A stretch of DNA of 64,000 nt from Globodera rostochiensis (Eukaryota > Nematoda > Chromadorea > Rhabditida > Heteroderidae). Under the pieces are notes generated by a model. The model was not told the DNA's origin and made no database searches. It saw only the letters and a list, made by a program, of their open reading frames with translations. The stretch covers positions 2,129,991-2,193,990 of the forward strand of contig JAEVLN010000012.1 in assembly GCA_018350325.1 (NCBI GenBank), written 5' to 3'. Below, one piece after another: positions 50,401 to 61,503 of this stretch (position 1 is its first letter; each line of letters opens with the position of its first letter). Position numbers and translations under genes: made by a program.

Positions 50401-53400
50401 ACATTTTGGACCAAGTATAATACGAAATAAACATTCCACGCCATGCTGAAACTTACAGAAATTTTAAGGTTTCTGCTCTCCAAAGCAAGGCTTCCCATGA
50501 ACGCATTTGCAATCGCGTTCATCTTCTATTGGATCTTCACCTGCATGCGCTTACTCGTGCTTTGATGGATGAGACCAAAGCACGTAACAAACTTGGAGAG
50601 TTCCCTAAAGTGGTCAGTTGGAATTTACGAAATTTCTTTCAAAAATGTGGGTTTGATTAATTTTTGGCGATTTCTTTAATTCCTCTTGAGTCTCTTTAAA
50701 TTCCAGATTCTCTATGACGAAATAAAAGACTTGAATTTGACCAAAGAGCCTTTTTTCCGATCGATGGTTAGCGCTTCAGTTCGGGCATCGCTGAGTAATA
50801 ATAAATTTTACATTGGAAAACGTAAAAATTTATGCAATAGGAAAGCTCCGCCTGAAACTTCAAATTCCGATTCCGTCTTCTTTGGGGCGAGCAATGTTCG
50901 GTATTGTGGATGAGAGTGGACAACTTCAGTATGGCCAAGTGTTCGTCCGGTACACAAAGAATTGTGCATTAAAACTTCCTGGTCCCACCACAGAGCGACA
51001 GGTTTTGAGAGGTCGTGTTTTACTACTGTTTCTCAAATGAAATATGAAAAGTGACTTGTACAATATATGAACATTTACAAAGTAATCACAATGTGTAATA
51101 AAAACTTCAGGCCCAATAATGATCACCAAAAACCCCTCAATTGTGGCGGGCGACATTCGAATGTTCACTGCTGTGGATATCCCGGCATTGGTAAGTAGAT
51201 AAAGGCAAGTCTTCGCCATCATTTTCATTTTTGTCTTTAGTTCCGTTTAGTTTAAACAAAAATGCTATGTTTTTTCCTTAATTTTTTTGTTTTAAGCATT
51301 ATCTCTGTGACGTGGTCGTCTTTCCGCGCTATGGGCCACGCCCGCACACCGATGAAATGGCCGGTAAGTTAACAAAAACCGAAGAGCAATTAACACGATT
51401 TTTAAGGTTCTGATTTGGATGGAGATGAATACACCGTGATTTGGGACGAACAGTTGTATTTGGATCGGAACGAGGAAGCATTCGACTATACTTCAAAGTA
51501 AAATGATTTGAGTCGTTGTTTTATACCTTTTGTTTAGGGGAGTTGAGGCTGAAGCGGTGAATGAGGAGGATTTGGTATGATTTCTGTCTTCTTTTTAAAA
51601 TTGTTTTAAATAAATTTAGCGCCAAAAAATGGCGGAATTCTTTGTTGATTACATCAAACAGGACTCCATTGGACGAATTGGCAATGCTTTTCTTATTAAC
51701 TCGGATTTGTTTGGCATAAAGAGCGAAGTGTGCCATCGGGTGCGTAAAATTGGGAAAGTTAAAATTAGTTCGAATTGTTTAGATCGCTTGTAAGCACATG
51801 GAAGCCGTCGATTTCCCAAAGACCGGTGTTCCGCCGAAGCCTTTGACAAACAAGTGGGAGTGCTCTAACCCAGAAAATGAGGACGAACCGGTGGTCGCAC
51901 AAGCAATTCCACCCGAACGAGCAGAGCGTTCGCCTGATTTTATGGAAAAAAACAATGAGCCTATGTATGTCCTTAGCTTTGTGATACACCCATCCACTTA
52001 ATTATTCTACCATTTAATTAAATTCAGGTACATCAGTTCGCGGTTAAACGGCCAGCTTTACAGGCAACTGAAGAGCATTGATTTGCTTGTTTTATATTCC
52101 TTTGTTTTCAGACGTGCCAGGGAGATTGATGATATTTTGATCATTGCTTCGCTGGATGAAGAAGAGCTGACCAATGTGGAGATGGACCCGTTGTTGTACT
52201 GCAGAGGATGGGACGAAAGCGAAGTGTTGGAATTGGCTGTGCAGCAATATGAAGCTTACTCTGCCAACATTCAGGTTATTTTAATATTTATGTTATTTTT
52301 GTAGGTTTGGTGGTTGGTCATTCTTCCGTATTTTATTTGCGAATGTTCAGAACATTTTGGACTGCTACGGGATCAAGACGGAGGGGGAGCTATTCTCGGG
52401 TCATTTCACCTCATTGCGTAATCGAATCAGCGATAGAGACAGTGACGATATGGTTGGTTCTCTCTCCTGACGTTCTTTAATTTTTATATCGTCCGTTATT
52501 TTTTTAAGTCTTTTTACAACACGACCAATGCAATTGAGCAGCAGTTGTTCAGTGTTTTTGGCAAGTTCAGACGCCAATTCTTTGAGTTGCCATTGGAAGG
52601 CAAACAGAACCGTTATGAGGAAGTTACTGTGCCGGTGTATCGGTACGCACGCACAAATGGGGCAAAGGTATAGTTTAATATTTATTATTTTCACAATTTG
52701 GGTTACTTAGGAAGTTTTTCGTCGCATGTGTCACGATCCATCCGATGCATATAAGAAGTTGGCCTGCGCTTACTATCGGATCTCATACGGTAACTCTTCC
52801 ATTTTGTACCTATTAATTGGAGAATTAATTTTTTATTTACTAATCTCAAATCACTTCCAGACTCAACTGTACGTCGACTGCTCTCGTTTCCATGGTTGGC
52901 TTGGGATGTGTTGAACGTCGTGCGCCGGACCAACTCGGTCCAACCTGATTTAAGTGCGGATCAGCGCTTCTCTTTTGATCCGCTTTGTGATCGGATCAAT
53001 GTTCATGTTGAAGAGTACGTTCAGCATCGGAAGAAACAATTCAGGTCCGATTTTTTATATTTCTTGTCGCTACCGGAGCTTTTAAAATTAAAGGTTGTTT
53101 TACGAGTTCATTCGTCACCCAGAAAAAGCGCCGTCCGATGAAGTGAATGGTTATCGTACTGTTCAAATCTATTGTAATAAATACAAAGGTGTGTTGAAAT
53201 GTATTTTATTTATAATGTACGAATATTGTTTTTATAGGCCTTGACAAGCTGATGTTTTTCACCAAAAAATGGGTTGCATTGAAAGGACTTTTGGAGGAGG
53301 GAAGTCCAATCACCGATTTGCATCTTTGCATTTTGGTCATCCAATACGGCCTGAACCATTTGCCGTGTGAAGCTATTGAATCGTCGCCTAATTGGCTGGA

Positions 53401-54286
53401 ATTTGTTCGTATTTTATTTGTTTTGTTACATTTGTTGTTTACCGTTTCTCAGATTGACCCTGCCCTTAATCTCGAAAAAAGCCAGCAAGTTATCACAGTC
53501 AATTTGGAACGACAACATGGCGGAATTGGCAAAAAGTTTCTTCGCTTTTTGGAGTTTTTGTCATCCCGCCAATTCAATTTGCTGCCTTTTGTGGATTTCA
53601 ACGAGCCAGGGATTGGCTACAATTCGGTGCTGCAACAGAATCAATTGTTGCCACTTCATAAGGTTACGGCATTGATGCAAGAAGGGAATAAAAAAGGGCA
53701 AAATTCAGGCGGCACTTCACTGCTACCACCAAATTGCTTTCACTTTTCGTTTCGAAGGATTGCCGGGCACCAAAGAACAAAGGGATAAGAACACGAGCCC
53801 TTCACAACAAGTAGTAAGTTTTTTGGTTTGTTTGTTTGTTAACGTACATTTTTGAAACGGGTTTTAATGCTTTTGTGAATTTTTTAGCGTGAAGGTGAAC
53901 CATTCATAATCGAAGTGCCAGCCTCTCGTCAGTCACAAGTGATCCATAACCAGGATTTGTTGAACAAATTATGTGACAAAACTGCATGCACCAACATTGT
54001 GTTTCGTGATTTGCCCAAATACAAAGGTTTTCAAAAATGGGGGGGGGGAAAGTTCGAAGTGATTGTTAAGGCTATGACACCGTCCGTCTCTATGTGTCAT
54101 CGACGGGTACAATGGAAGCACTGAATTCGTTGCGTGAACTTCTTGCGGTGCGAGCGCCGCTTAATCTCCAGGGCGATTGCCGTCAAATTTTCACTCAAAT
54201 GGCCGAGCAAGTACTAAATTGACTAATTTCTATCGTAGGCATTTTTTTTTGTTTTTCAGCTTTTCGATCGCCTTATCAACCTTTGA
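47488..54286 (+). CDS. RNA-dependent RNA polymerase, EGO-1/RRF-1-like
   Basis: Makes secondary small RNAs (22G-type in nematodes) from target transcripts. About 25 exons are needed. N-terminal region: [38 protein letters not shown]. Polymerase core: [57 protein letters not shown], and [18 protein letters not shown]. Next are [40 protein letters not shown] and the catalytic DLDGDEY (51412-51432), with all three Asp. C-terminal: [20 protein letters not shown] and [19 protein letters not shown]. It ends [11 protein letters not shown] at 54284. Every core motif of cellular RdRPs is intact. EGO-1 versus RRF-1 versus RRF-3 cannot be settled without a tree. Confidence 0.92.
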
Positions 54287-55083
54287 GAAGGGGCCGAAGC
54301 TAGAACGAAACCTTTGTTCATTTTTGCTCATGATGTTTAGGATGTTATATTCTTGCATGTTAATGCTGTTCTTTTCTTTGTGTCGGGTCCTACAATTTCT
54401 CACTGATGCCTCAAAATTTTATTTTTCTTATTACCAGAGATATAATTCATGGTTAACAAATTGATCGGTGCTCTCGTGTAAATTTGAATCCACTCGCCAA
54501 TCCGATTTGATCTCTCTCCACCCTCTTTTGTTTGGCAAGATGAAATGAGTGACTGAAGAATAAAGTGACAGACAAACAATTGAATCCATCTGAATGGGGT
54601 AGTACATAAAATGGTAAAAAAAAGAAATCTTGAAGTCTCGGAATCGATCGTCAATTTTTCATATAACTTCAAAGTGGTGCATGTTTCTCTCTTCATCGAC
54701 TCCGTTTGTGCAAACGTGACCAAACACACAACCGACTGAGCCGTGGATGACACTGAAAAGATGTGTGGTTTTAGTTGGATAAATATTGCAAAATTGGGGT
54801 TCGGCCTGCGCAGATAGTACAGTTGCTGTACAATGTGCCTGATTCATTTCCAGCCATGAAGTAACTTGCATTTATTCGGAATGTCATTTTAATTTTAAAT
54901 GTGAGAAGCCCGCTTTTATGATCGCTCAAATATCTGAGCGTTTTGTTTAAAACTTTGTGAAGCATTCAGTAAATGTTAATGTGTGTTCAGAGCTTTTTGT
55001 TCGGGCTTACTAATGTGTACATATTTATTTGCTTTTATTCTATACATTTACTTTGTAAGTTAAACTAGCTTGTTTCGCGACAA
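54287..55083. other. Intergenic, no gene seen
   Basis: AT-rich sequence between the RdRP and UBR7 genes on the same strand. The 117-codon minus frame at 54400-54753 has no recognisable composition or splice support. Confidence 0.5.
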
Positions 55084-56662
55084 ATGGACAAAGACGACGA
55101 GAGCGAGTGCACCAACAACAAAATTAGCGAGGATTGTGCTAATCAGCAAAAAAATCCGGCACCTCAAAACTCCACCGCCGATGGCTCAACGCCAGCGGTT
55201 GATGAAAATAATCCAAATGCCAATGTTTCTGCAGAGGAACAAGAGGAGGAGATTGGCACGACGGTTGAGGACTTTGTTGGCACTTTAGACGAACTCATCA
55301 AAATGCACGAGGAGAATGAGGACACGGCGGTCGCGCTTCTGGGCGGATCTTTGGATTTGGTGTGCACGTACTCGGAGGTTTTTCAGCACTTTTATCGTCA
55401 AATCATTTGAAATCCTTGCAGGGCTACAAGGGTCGTCAGCCGCTCTATTCGTGCAAAACTTGTTTTTTGAAGACCGGTAAATTGGCAGGCGTTTGTTACG
55501 CGTGTTCCGAGAACTGTCATCACGGTCACGACCTGGTGGAGATGTACTCGAAACGTCACTTCTGTTGTGACTGCGGCAACACCAAATTTGAGACAAAATG
55601 CAAATTATTTGAGGTTCACCCCTCCACATTTGGTGGTTTAAAAGAAAATGTTTTTGTTTTGATAGGAAAAGGACCCATTGAACAAACGCAACAAATACAA
55701 CGACAATTTTAAAGGCATTTTCTGCACATGTAAAAAACCATTCCCACCGGAAGCTAATGACGTCGACGCATCGCTGGAGGACATGCTCCAGTGCTGCATG
55801 TGCGAAGATTGGTTTCACCCATCGGTACTTTTCGGAATTATAATGTTATTCCAGATAAACTTCTTTCCAAAATCCCGCATTTTAAAAGATTTGCATTTAA
55901 AAATGAGAGCCTGTGAATTATTTCCGATTTTAGCATATTTTCCCGCCTGGGCAGTGTCCGATTGAAGACGACATGGATGGACTTTCAGATGACATTGATG
56001 GCATCATTTGCAAGGATTGTGTGGTCAAACACACGTTTTTGGCCTTTTATCCATTTGGAAAGAGATCATGGAATGAATTCAGCAAAAATGGGGACAAAAA
56101 TGGTGAAGAAGAAGAAGAAGGGAGCAGCAGCAAATGCAAATTGGAAGCACTGAAAAAATTCAAACAGCAGTTGAAGGACGAAGAGATTGCCAACAGTTTG
56201 TGGGTGCAGGTCGGCTGGCGAGAGCAACTCTGTCGCTGCAAAGAATGCATGGTAAATTGCCTTTTTATATGAACCAAGGACGGAGGTGACCAATTTCAGA
56301 ACCTTTACGAAGACTTGGACTGTCAGTTTCTGCTCGAGCCTGAGGACACGATCGCGTACTTTGAGCAGCAAAACCGAGAGAAAGCGGCACAAAAGGACGA
56401 TGGTAAAGATATCTACCAAATTGTGGTCGAGGAGAGCAAAGAGCATGACACCGCGCTCAAAGTGTTGGCCAGCATCGAACACATGAAGCAACACTGCAAG
56501 GAGTTCTTTGAGAAGCGCGTGTCCCAGAAGCGAGGGCCGATCACTGGTGACGACGTGGAGCAGTGCTTCTCGGAACTGCGAGCAAAGCGTCAAAAGCTCG
56601 AGGAAGAGCAGCAGAATGGACTCAACCCGTCCGGTGATGGGCCTTGGACTCAGGTGGTTTAG
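55084..56662 (+). CDS. UBR7-type E3 ubiquitin ligase (UBR box + PHD finger)
   Basis: N-recognin-like protein; human UBR7 has been reported to monoubiquitinate histone H2B. Acidic start MDKDDESECTNNKISEDC, then EDFVGTLDELIKMHEENEDT. The UBR box spans three exons: LVCTYSEGYKGRQPLYSC, KTCFLKTGKLAGVCYACSEN, CHHGHDLVEMYSKRHFCCDC and GNTKFETKC. The PHD finger is FCTCKKPF, LQCCMCEDWFHPHIFPPGQC and IICKDCVVKH. The C-terminal UBR7-specific part has WREQLCRCKECMNLYEDLDC, EPEDTIAYFEQQNREK and a basic ELRAKRQKLEEEQQ. All expected Cys/His positions of both fingers appear present. Stop at 56662, followed by AATAAA near 56683. Confidence 0.94.
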
Positions 56663-56789
56663 GGCGAATTTGCTTTAATGGGAAATAAATGTTTCAGTGA
56701 TAAACATTGGATGAAAGATAAGAATGGATGTTGAAGAAGCACCATTTTGAGATCTCTCTTCATTCATTTTCACCTGTCCTGCTTTGTGT

Positions 56790-56875
56790 GCTTCGGTGGC
56801 TCAGTCGGTAGAGCGTCAGTCTCATAATCCATTTGAGTGATCTGAAGGTCGTGAGTTCGACCCTCACCCGGAGCA
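56790..56875 (+). tRNA. tRNA-Met (CAT, elongator) with a 13-nt intron
   Basis: Acceptor stem GCTTCGG/CCGGAGC, T8 G9, D-arm GCTC-AGTCGGTA-GAGC. Anticodon stem TCAGT/TCTGA with loop CTCATAA, and T-arm GTGAG-TTCGACC-CTCAC, with discriminator A (56875). Anticodon CAT is at 56823-56825. Between positions 37 and 38 lie 13 extra bases (56827-56839, ATCCATTTGAGTG) in the standard place for a tRNA intron. Without it the tRNA is 73 nt. The anticodon arm matches elongator rather than initiator tRNA-Met. Confidence 0.92.
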
Positions 56876-57137
56876 AATATTTTTTTCCATTTTCACGGTA
56901 AAGAAGAATTATAAAAATGGTTTCAATGCTCTGCCCTGAAAAGTTATTTAATATAATTTTTTCACAATTAATTATTCATTCGGATTTCATTGCGATTGTT
57001 CGTTTATTCTCATACATATTACGGAATAAAATTGTGTTTCAATTCGAATCGCTTTTGATTATAAACTCATAAAATATTAATAATATAAACCAGTCATCAA
57101 TTATTAACAAATTTTTATTAAGAGGAAAATTGTGCTA

Positions 57138-58172
57138 ATGGTTTGTGCTCCTTTGATTTTAGAATATTTTATGCTTTTTTGTAGGGGAGACACAAGAAGA
57201 CACAGAAGTTTCGCAACAAATTGCAGAAGTTAATCAAACCAACGGACGACAGAATGTAATTGGGGGGGGGCGCACATAAAAGTCATTTACAGTCTGTTAA
57301 CAAAGGATAGGTTCAACTTTAATTCTAACTGAAAAATTAACACAAAATTGGTCGGACCTTATTTTTGAATACCTTTCACTGCTCAAAATGAACTAAAATG
57401 TAGAAATGTTAAGCATAAATTTTGTTACTTAAAATCTTGCTTAAAGAAAGGATGAGCTTCGTGTGAAAAGGCCACGCAAAGAGGACGAAAATGCATTGAA
57501 AGTTAAGGAAGCGTGAGTTTTATAAAATGTTTGTTAAAATCCACGGGAATTTTAGTCCAAAGATTTCGGCTGCCATGTTTCTCAAGTACAACACGCAGCT
57601 TGGTCCTCCATTCCACGTCATTATTGACACGAATTTTGTCAACTTTTCGATAAAAAATCGTATTGACCTTATGCAGGTTGTCCTTTTTTTGTTTATTTGT
57701 ATAATTGCTACGATTTTCCAGGGTTTCATGGACTGTTTGTACGCTAAAGTGGTGCCATACATTTCGGACTGTGTGTTGGGTGAACTGGAGAAGATGGGCC
57801 GACGGTTTAAACTGGCGCTGAAGATCATCAAGGACAGTCGATTCAAGCGGCTGCAATGCTCTCACAAGGGCATTTATGCTGATGATTGTATTGTTCAACG
57901 TGTCACTCAGGTGAATTCTGAAATCATTGAATTTTTGGTCTTGAACAACTTGCTATTTGTGTTCTAGCATAAATGCTACATTGTGGCCACCTGTGACAAG
58001 GACCTCCGTCAAAGAATTCGCAAAATTCCAGGCGTTCCGATAATGGTACAGTTAATAATACCCAACGGCAATTTGCATTTTTCTGACAACTCCTATGATT
58101 CAGTATGTTCGAGACCATCGCTACACAATCGAACGGATGCCTGATGCATACGGAGCCCCAAAATTGGGATGA
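57138..58172 (+). CDS. rRNA-processing PIN-domain protein FCF1/UTP24
   Basis: Small-subunit processome endonuclease that cleaves pre-rRNA. The start codon appears to be a 3-nt coding exon (ATG 57138-57140, then GTTTGT donor). The next exon (57185 on) reads [16 protein letters not shown]. Further exons: [56 protein letters not shown], and [20 protein letters not shown]. The last gives [20 protein letters not shown] and [19 protein letters not shown] at 58170. PIN-domain acidic residues (IIDTNF, YADDC, CDKDL) are present. Nearly co-linear with human FCF1. Confidence 0.94.
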
Positions 58173-58295
58173 TAAACGTTCCTACTTTTTTTGTTTTGTT
58201 TTTGATGTTTTCTTTTAAAATATACAATTGGACAACAATGACTAGACTGAGTTGAAATGAAAGACAAGGAATACACGAGATTCTGATCATCGCTT

Positions 58296-60478
58296 TTATG
58301 CGTACAGCCCCAATTGGTAGACTTTCGTCGCAAGAAAGGTGTGTAAGATGAACACCACCGCTTTAGGAGAACAGAGCAGGTCAACTTCCTAATCAAACCA
58401 TATAAATTCATTGTAATAGCACCAACTATGGCACTTTGATGGTGCTTTTGATTCACCTGCTCGCCGGGCGGTTCGCCAAAATCCATCCACAAAAACTGTT
58501 GTCCGTCATCACCAGTGGCACGGATGGCTTCGAATGGATACTGCCAAAGTAATTGGCCGTCCGCACTGGTGCTAAGTTTGACGCCCCGGTCAAGTTGGAT
58601 GCTCAGCTCACACTGCTGGTCGTTCCAAATGCACGGAGCGCTCACCTGCTGAATCGTCTCGCACGCCTCGTAGGTGTTTTGGATGATGGCCTAGAACAGT
58701 ACTCGTTGACGTTGTTGTAGTTGTTCATCGTGTTTATGTAACCTTAACCCATGTGGCCAATTCCCGATGTGTTTCCAAGCGGAACAGATGCGTCCGAACA
58801 CCTTCCTGGGTGCCGGTCCGAGTTGAGAAGGAAATGACGTCTGACAGACCCATGATGACCGGAAAGCTTCGGGCCGTAGTTTGGACCTCAAAAATTATGT
58901 TAAATTAATAATTTTGCTTCCAAAATAAAATCTCGCACCACTCTGGTAGCGATGAGAGGCCGAGTGATCGCCGGATTGGCCCATTCCTGGGAATTAATGA
59001 TGAAACGCCAATACAATTATAGACGACATTCTTCAACTTGTTTGATTGCCGGAACGGACTCGTAGAGAAGAAGATCATGGACAGTCAGTGCCACGAACAC
59101 CGCCCTCCATCCAACCTCGGAATCCTGAACAAAATCCAACAAACAATCACAGAGACCAGAGAATCGCAATCGCAACCTGCTCGGCCAACCATCCCATTCG
59201 ACGCACTTGCGGGCTCTGTCCAAGGATCAAATTGACTTGTGCCAACGCTTGGGTTAACAGAGCATCGGCACAGGAATGGATGGCCTCAAACCAGGCGTCT
59301 GCTTCGGTGAAAGTCGAACATCTGGACATTTCAGCATAAAATAATGTAACTTTCAAGAAACACGCCTCAACGTTAAAACGTGACGAGCACTGTGCGAACG
59401 AATTTCAATGGTTCGATTCTCCAGGTCCTCATCCTCCAGCGGATTTCGTGTGACAAATGCCAACTTGAGCCCAAAACTTCGCATTGCTTCGCCCGTGCAC
59501 CGTCCATTTGCTGCTGGCCCAACAGAAGAGCCGACCCGACTCTCTTCCCAGCTCAAACGGTTCAACATGTTCTCCCGACGAAGATGCAAGTCGCGCCGAT
59601 ACTGCACTTTAATTGAAACGAAAATAACAATAAAACAACAAATAATTTCAATCACCTTGCAAATTGACCATTTTTCCGGCGTGTTTAAGTGCACGCACAG
59701 CTTAAATTTCTAACTTTACAAATTAGTCGATAAAGAGATCCCTAATTTAAATGACATAGAGCCCGTAATTTCAAAATCTTGACTTGGATCCTGAACGTTG
59801 ATTTGGCGGAGTGCATGGACGAAAATCCACGAGTAATTCAATCGTGAATCAAAGTTCAGGACGGGCTCTAGCCTCTATCGGGATCTGCCCATAAAAAACA
59901 AAACAAACCCTCGTCGTGTCTTGCGTTCACCAATGACTCGCCATTGACCTATAATGGACAAAAAAATTCCCTTTTTTTGGGGGAAGGGGGGGGATTACAG
60001 CCAAAATGACGTCCCCGACAAAAAGAGCGCCCGTTTGGTCGGCTGGCATTCCAGAGAAAATTTTACTGAAAATCTCACAAATTTGTGAAAATAGGCTTAG
60101 GAAAACCACCACCTTATCACGATGGGTCGTCCCCCCTCAGCACCTCCCTGAATGCTGATGCCCAACCCTTGGTTCTCCTGCTTGAGAATGCGCACAAAGC
60201 GTTTTTCAGGATTCGGATTCCATGGGCCTAGGTTTGATGAGAGAGCATCTGTAACAAAGTTAATTACATTCAAAATATTTTTTAAATGTTAAATGATAAA
60301 AATAAATTTATTTTTATTTAAAACCGGTCTGTTCCATTGAAGGATCGCCTAAATCGACGAAACCGTCGCCGAGCGGTGAAAGTACCAGCGCGGTCTCCTC
60401 AAGTGATACATTGACGCGGTGCCATTCACGACGTTCCACGAGCACTTCGAGTTGCGAACTGCGCAGGGAACTGACCAT
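58296..60478 (-). CDS. stn-1: Syntrophin (split PH-PDZ-PH-SU adaptor), alpha/beta type
   Basis: Membrane adaptor of the dystrophin complex. PH1a: LEVLVERREWHRVNVSLEET. PDZ: RFVRILKQENQGLGISIQGG, GRPIVISKIFSGMPADQTGA, LFVGDVILAVNGESLVNARH. PH1b: FGLKLAFVTRNPLEDEDLEN then CSRCSTFTEADAWFEAIHSC. PH2: GWLAEQDSEVGWRAVFVALT, VHDLLLYESVPAIKQ and TRTGTQEGVRTHLFRLETHR. SU domain: CIWNDQQCELSIQLDRGVKL and EVDLLCSPKAVVFILHTFLA, ending YQLGLYA, TAA at 58296-58298. PH2 and SU match alpha/beta rather than gamma syntrophins. I start at MVSSLRSSQLEV (60476-60478); an upstream 5' exon is possible. Tail-to-tail with FCF1, 123 bp apart. Confidence 0.92.
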
Positions 60479-61503
60479 TCCTCCTGATCAAAATTAAATT
60501 TTTTGATTTGCATTATTTATGAGAGATTTAGTTTAAGCATGTTCTTCTTTCTTTCTTTTTCCGCTTTAAGGGTTTATCGATTGTTAAAATAGAAACATTG
60601 CCAGACAGCAAAAAAGGGACCCCGAAAAAGCTTACAAATAAAACAAAACAATGAGAGTGGCATCATCGTAACCATTCCATTTCTTTTTTTGTTTTCGTTT
60701 TGCTATAAAACTTCAGCAGGTCAACTGACTTATCGTTGACTCTTTCGCCCAATAACATAAGGTTCACCACATGCATACCTAACTCGTATGACAGCAGATT
60801 ATGATGTGAGGAGCCACGGAATTTTCCTCACAGCCCCAACGTCGTTAACCCCTTCTTCTGTGTTGAAAACCTCCGCAACAATCGTCCGATCTTCATCACG
60901 TCAACGACGAAATTCGACCCCTCCTGTTCCTATTTTTAAACAGAAATTAAGGATCACGTCCCACCTACACATTTCTCGCTCATTTGTAAAAGAATTTTTG
61001 AAATTAAAAGTATTATGTACATACATATGACAGGTTGCCTTTAATCAACGACTAGTGTTTTGTTTATGATCACCAAAATTGTTTGCCGTTTGTCCGTAAC
61101 GAATCATGAGATAAAATTGAAGTAGGTAAATCAATCTCCTCCTCCCACTTGCAGAGGCCTACATATGATTCGACCTGTTTTTCGTAGCTACAACACTTTC
61201 CGCCACAGCCTTTGTCCTCTTTATTCACGCAATTAATCTCCCTCTCGCTGATCGCCCCCCCCCTCACTCCACCAACAACTGTGTAACAAAACAACGTAAT
61301 TTCTGTCTCACCGTCCTATTCATGTTCGTCTCCTCATGCCCCCCTCCTCACCATTTTTTTTTATCAGCTGGCGCTGTCAGTTGTCCATCATATACACCCA
61401 ATCCATCACTTTCAGTCTAGTTTTTTTTTTTTGTGGATGGTTCCTTTATTGTTTTACTTTTGTTTAAGCTTACTAAAAAATTCAATCGTTCTGGGCAGTT
61501 AAA
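60479..61503. other. Divergent intergenic region, no gene seen
   Basis: Between syntrophin (minus) and the inositol kinase (plus). AT-rich with poly-T near 61420. An 80-codon Ser/Arg/Thr-rich plus frame at 60788 has no recognisable motif and no splice partner, so it is not called. Confidence 0.45.

Noticed and set aside
53252..53788. Continuous plus frame ending at 53788 as the RdRP end
   Set aside because: Splicing at about 53709 restores [17 protein letters not shown] and leads to a conserved C-terminus ending at 54286.
56066..56593. 175-codon Leu-rich minus frame
   Set aside because: Antisense shadow of the UBR7 exons, which have clear family motifs.
60788..61030. 80-codon Ser/Arg-rich plus frame
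   Set aside because: No homology recognised, no splice context, and it lies in a divergent promoter region.
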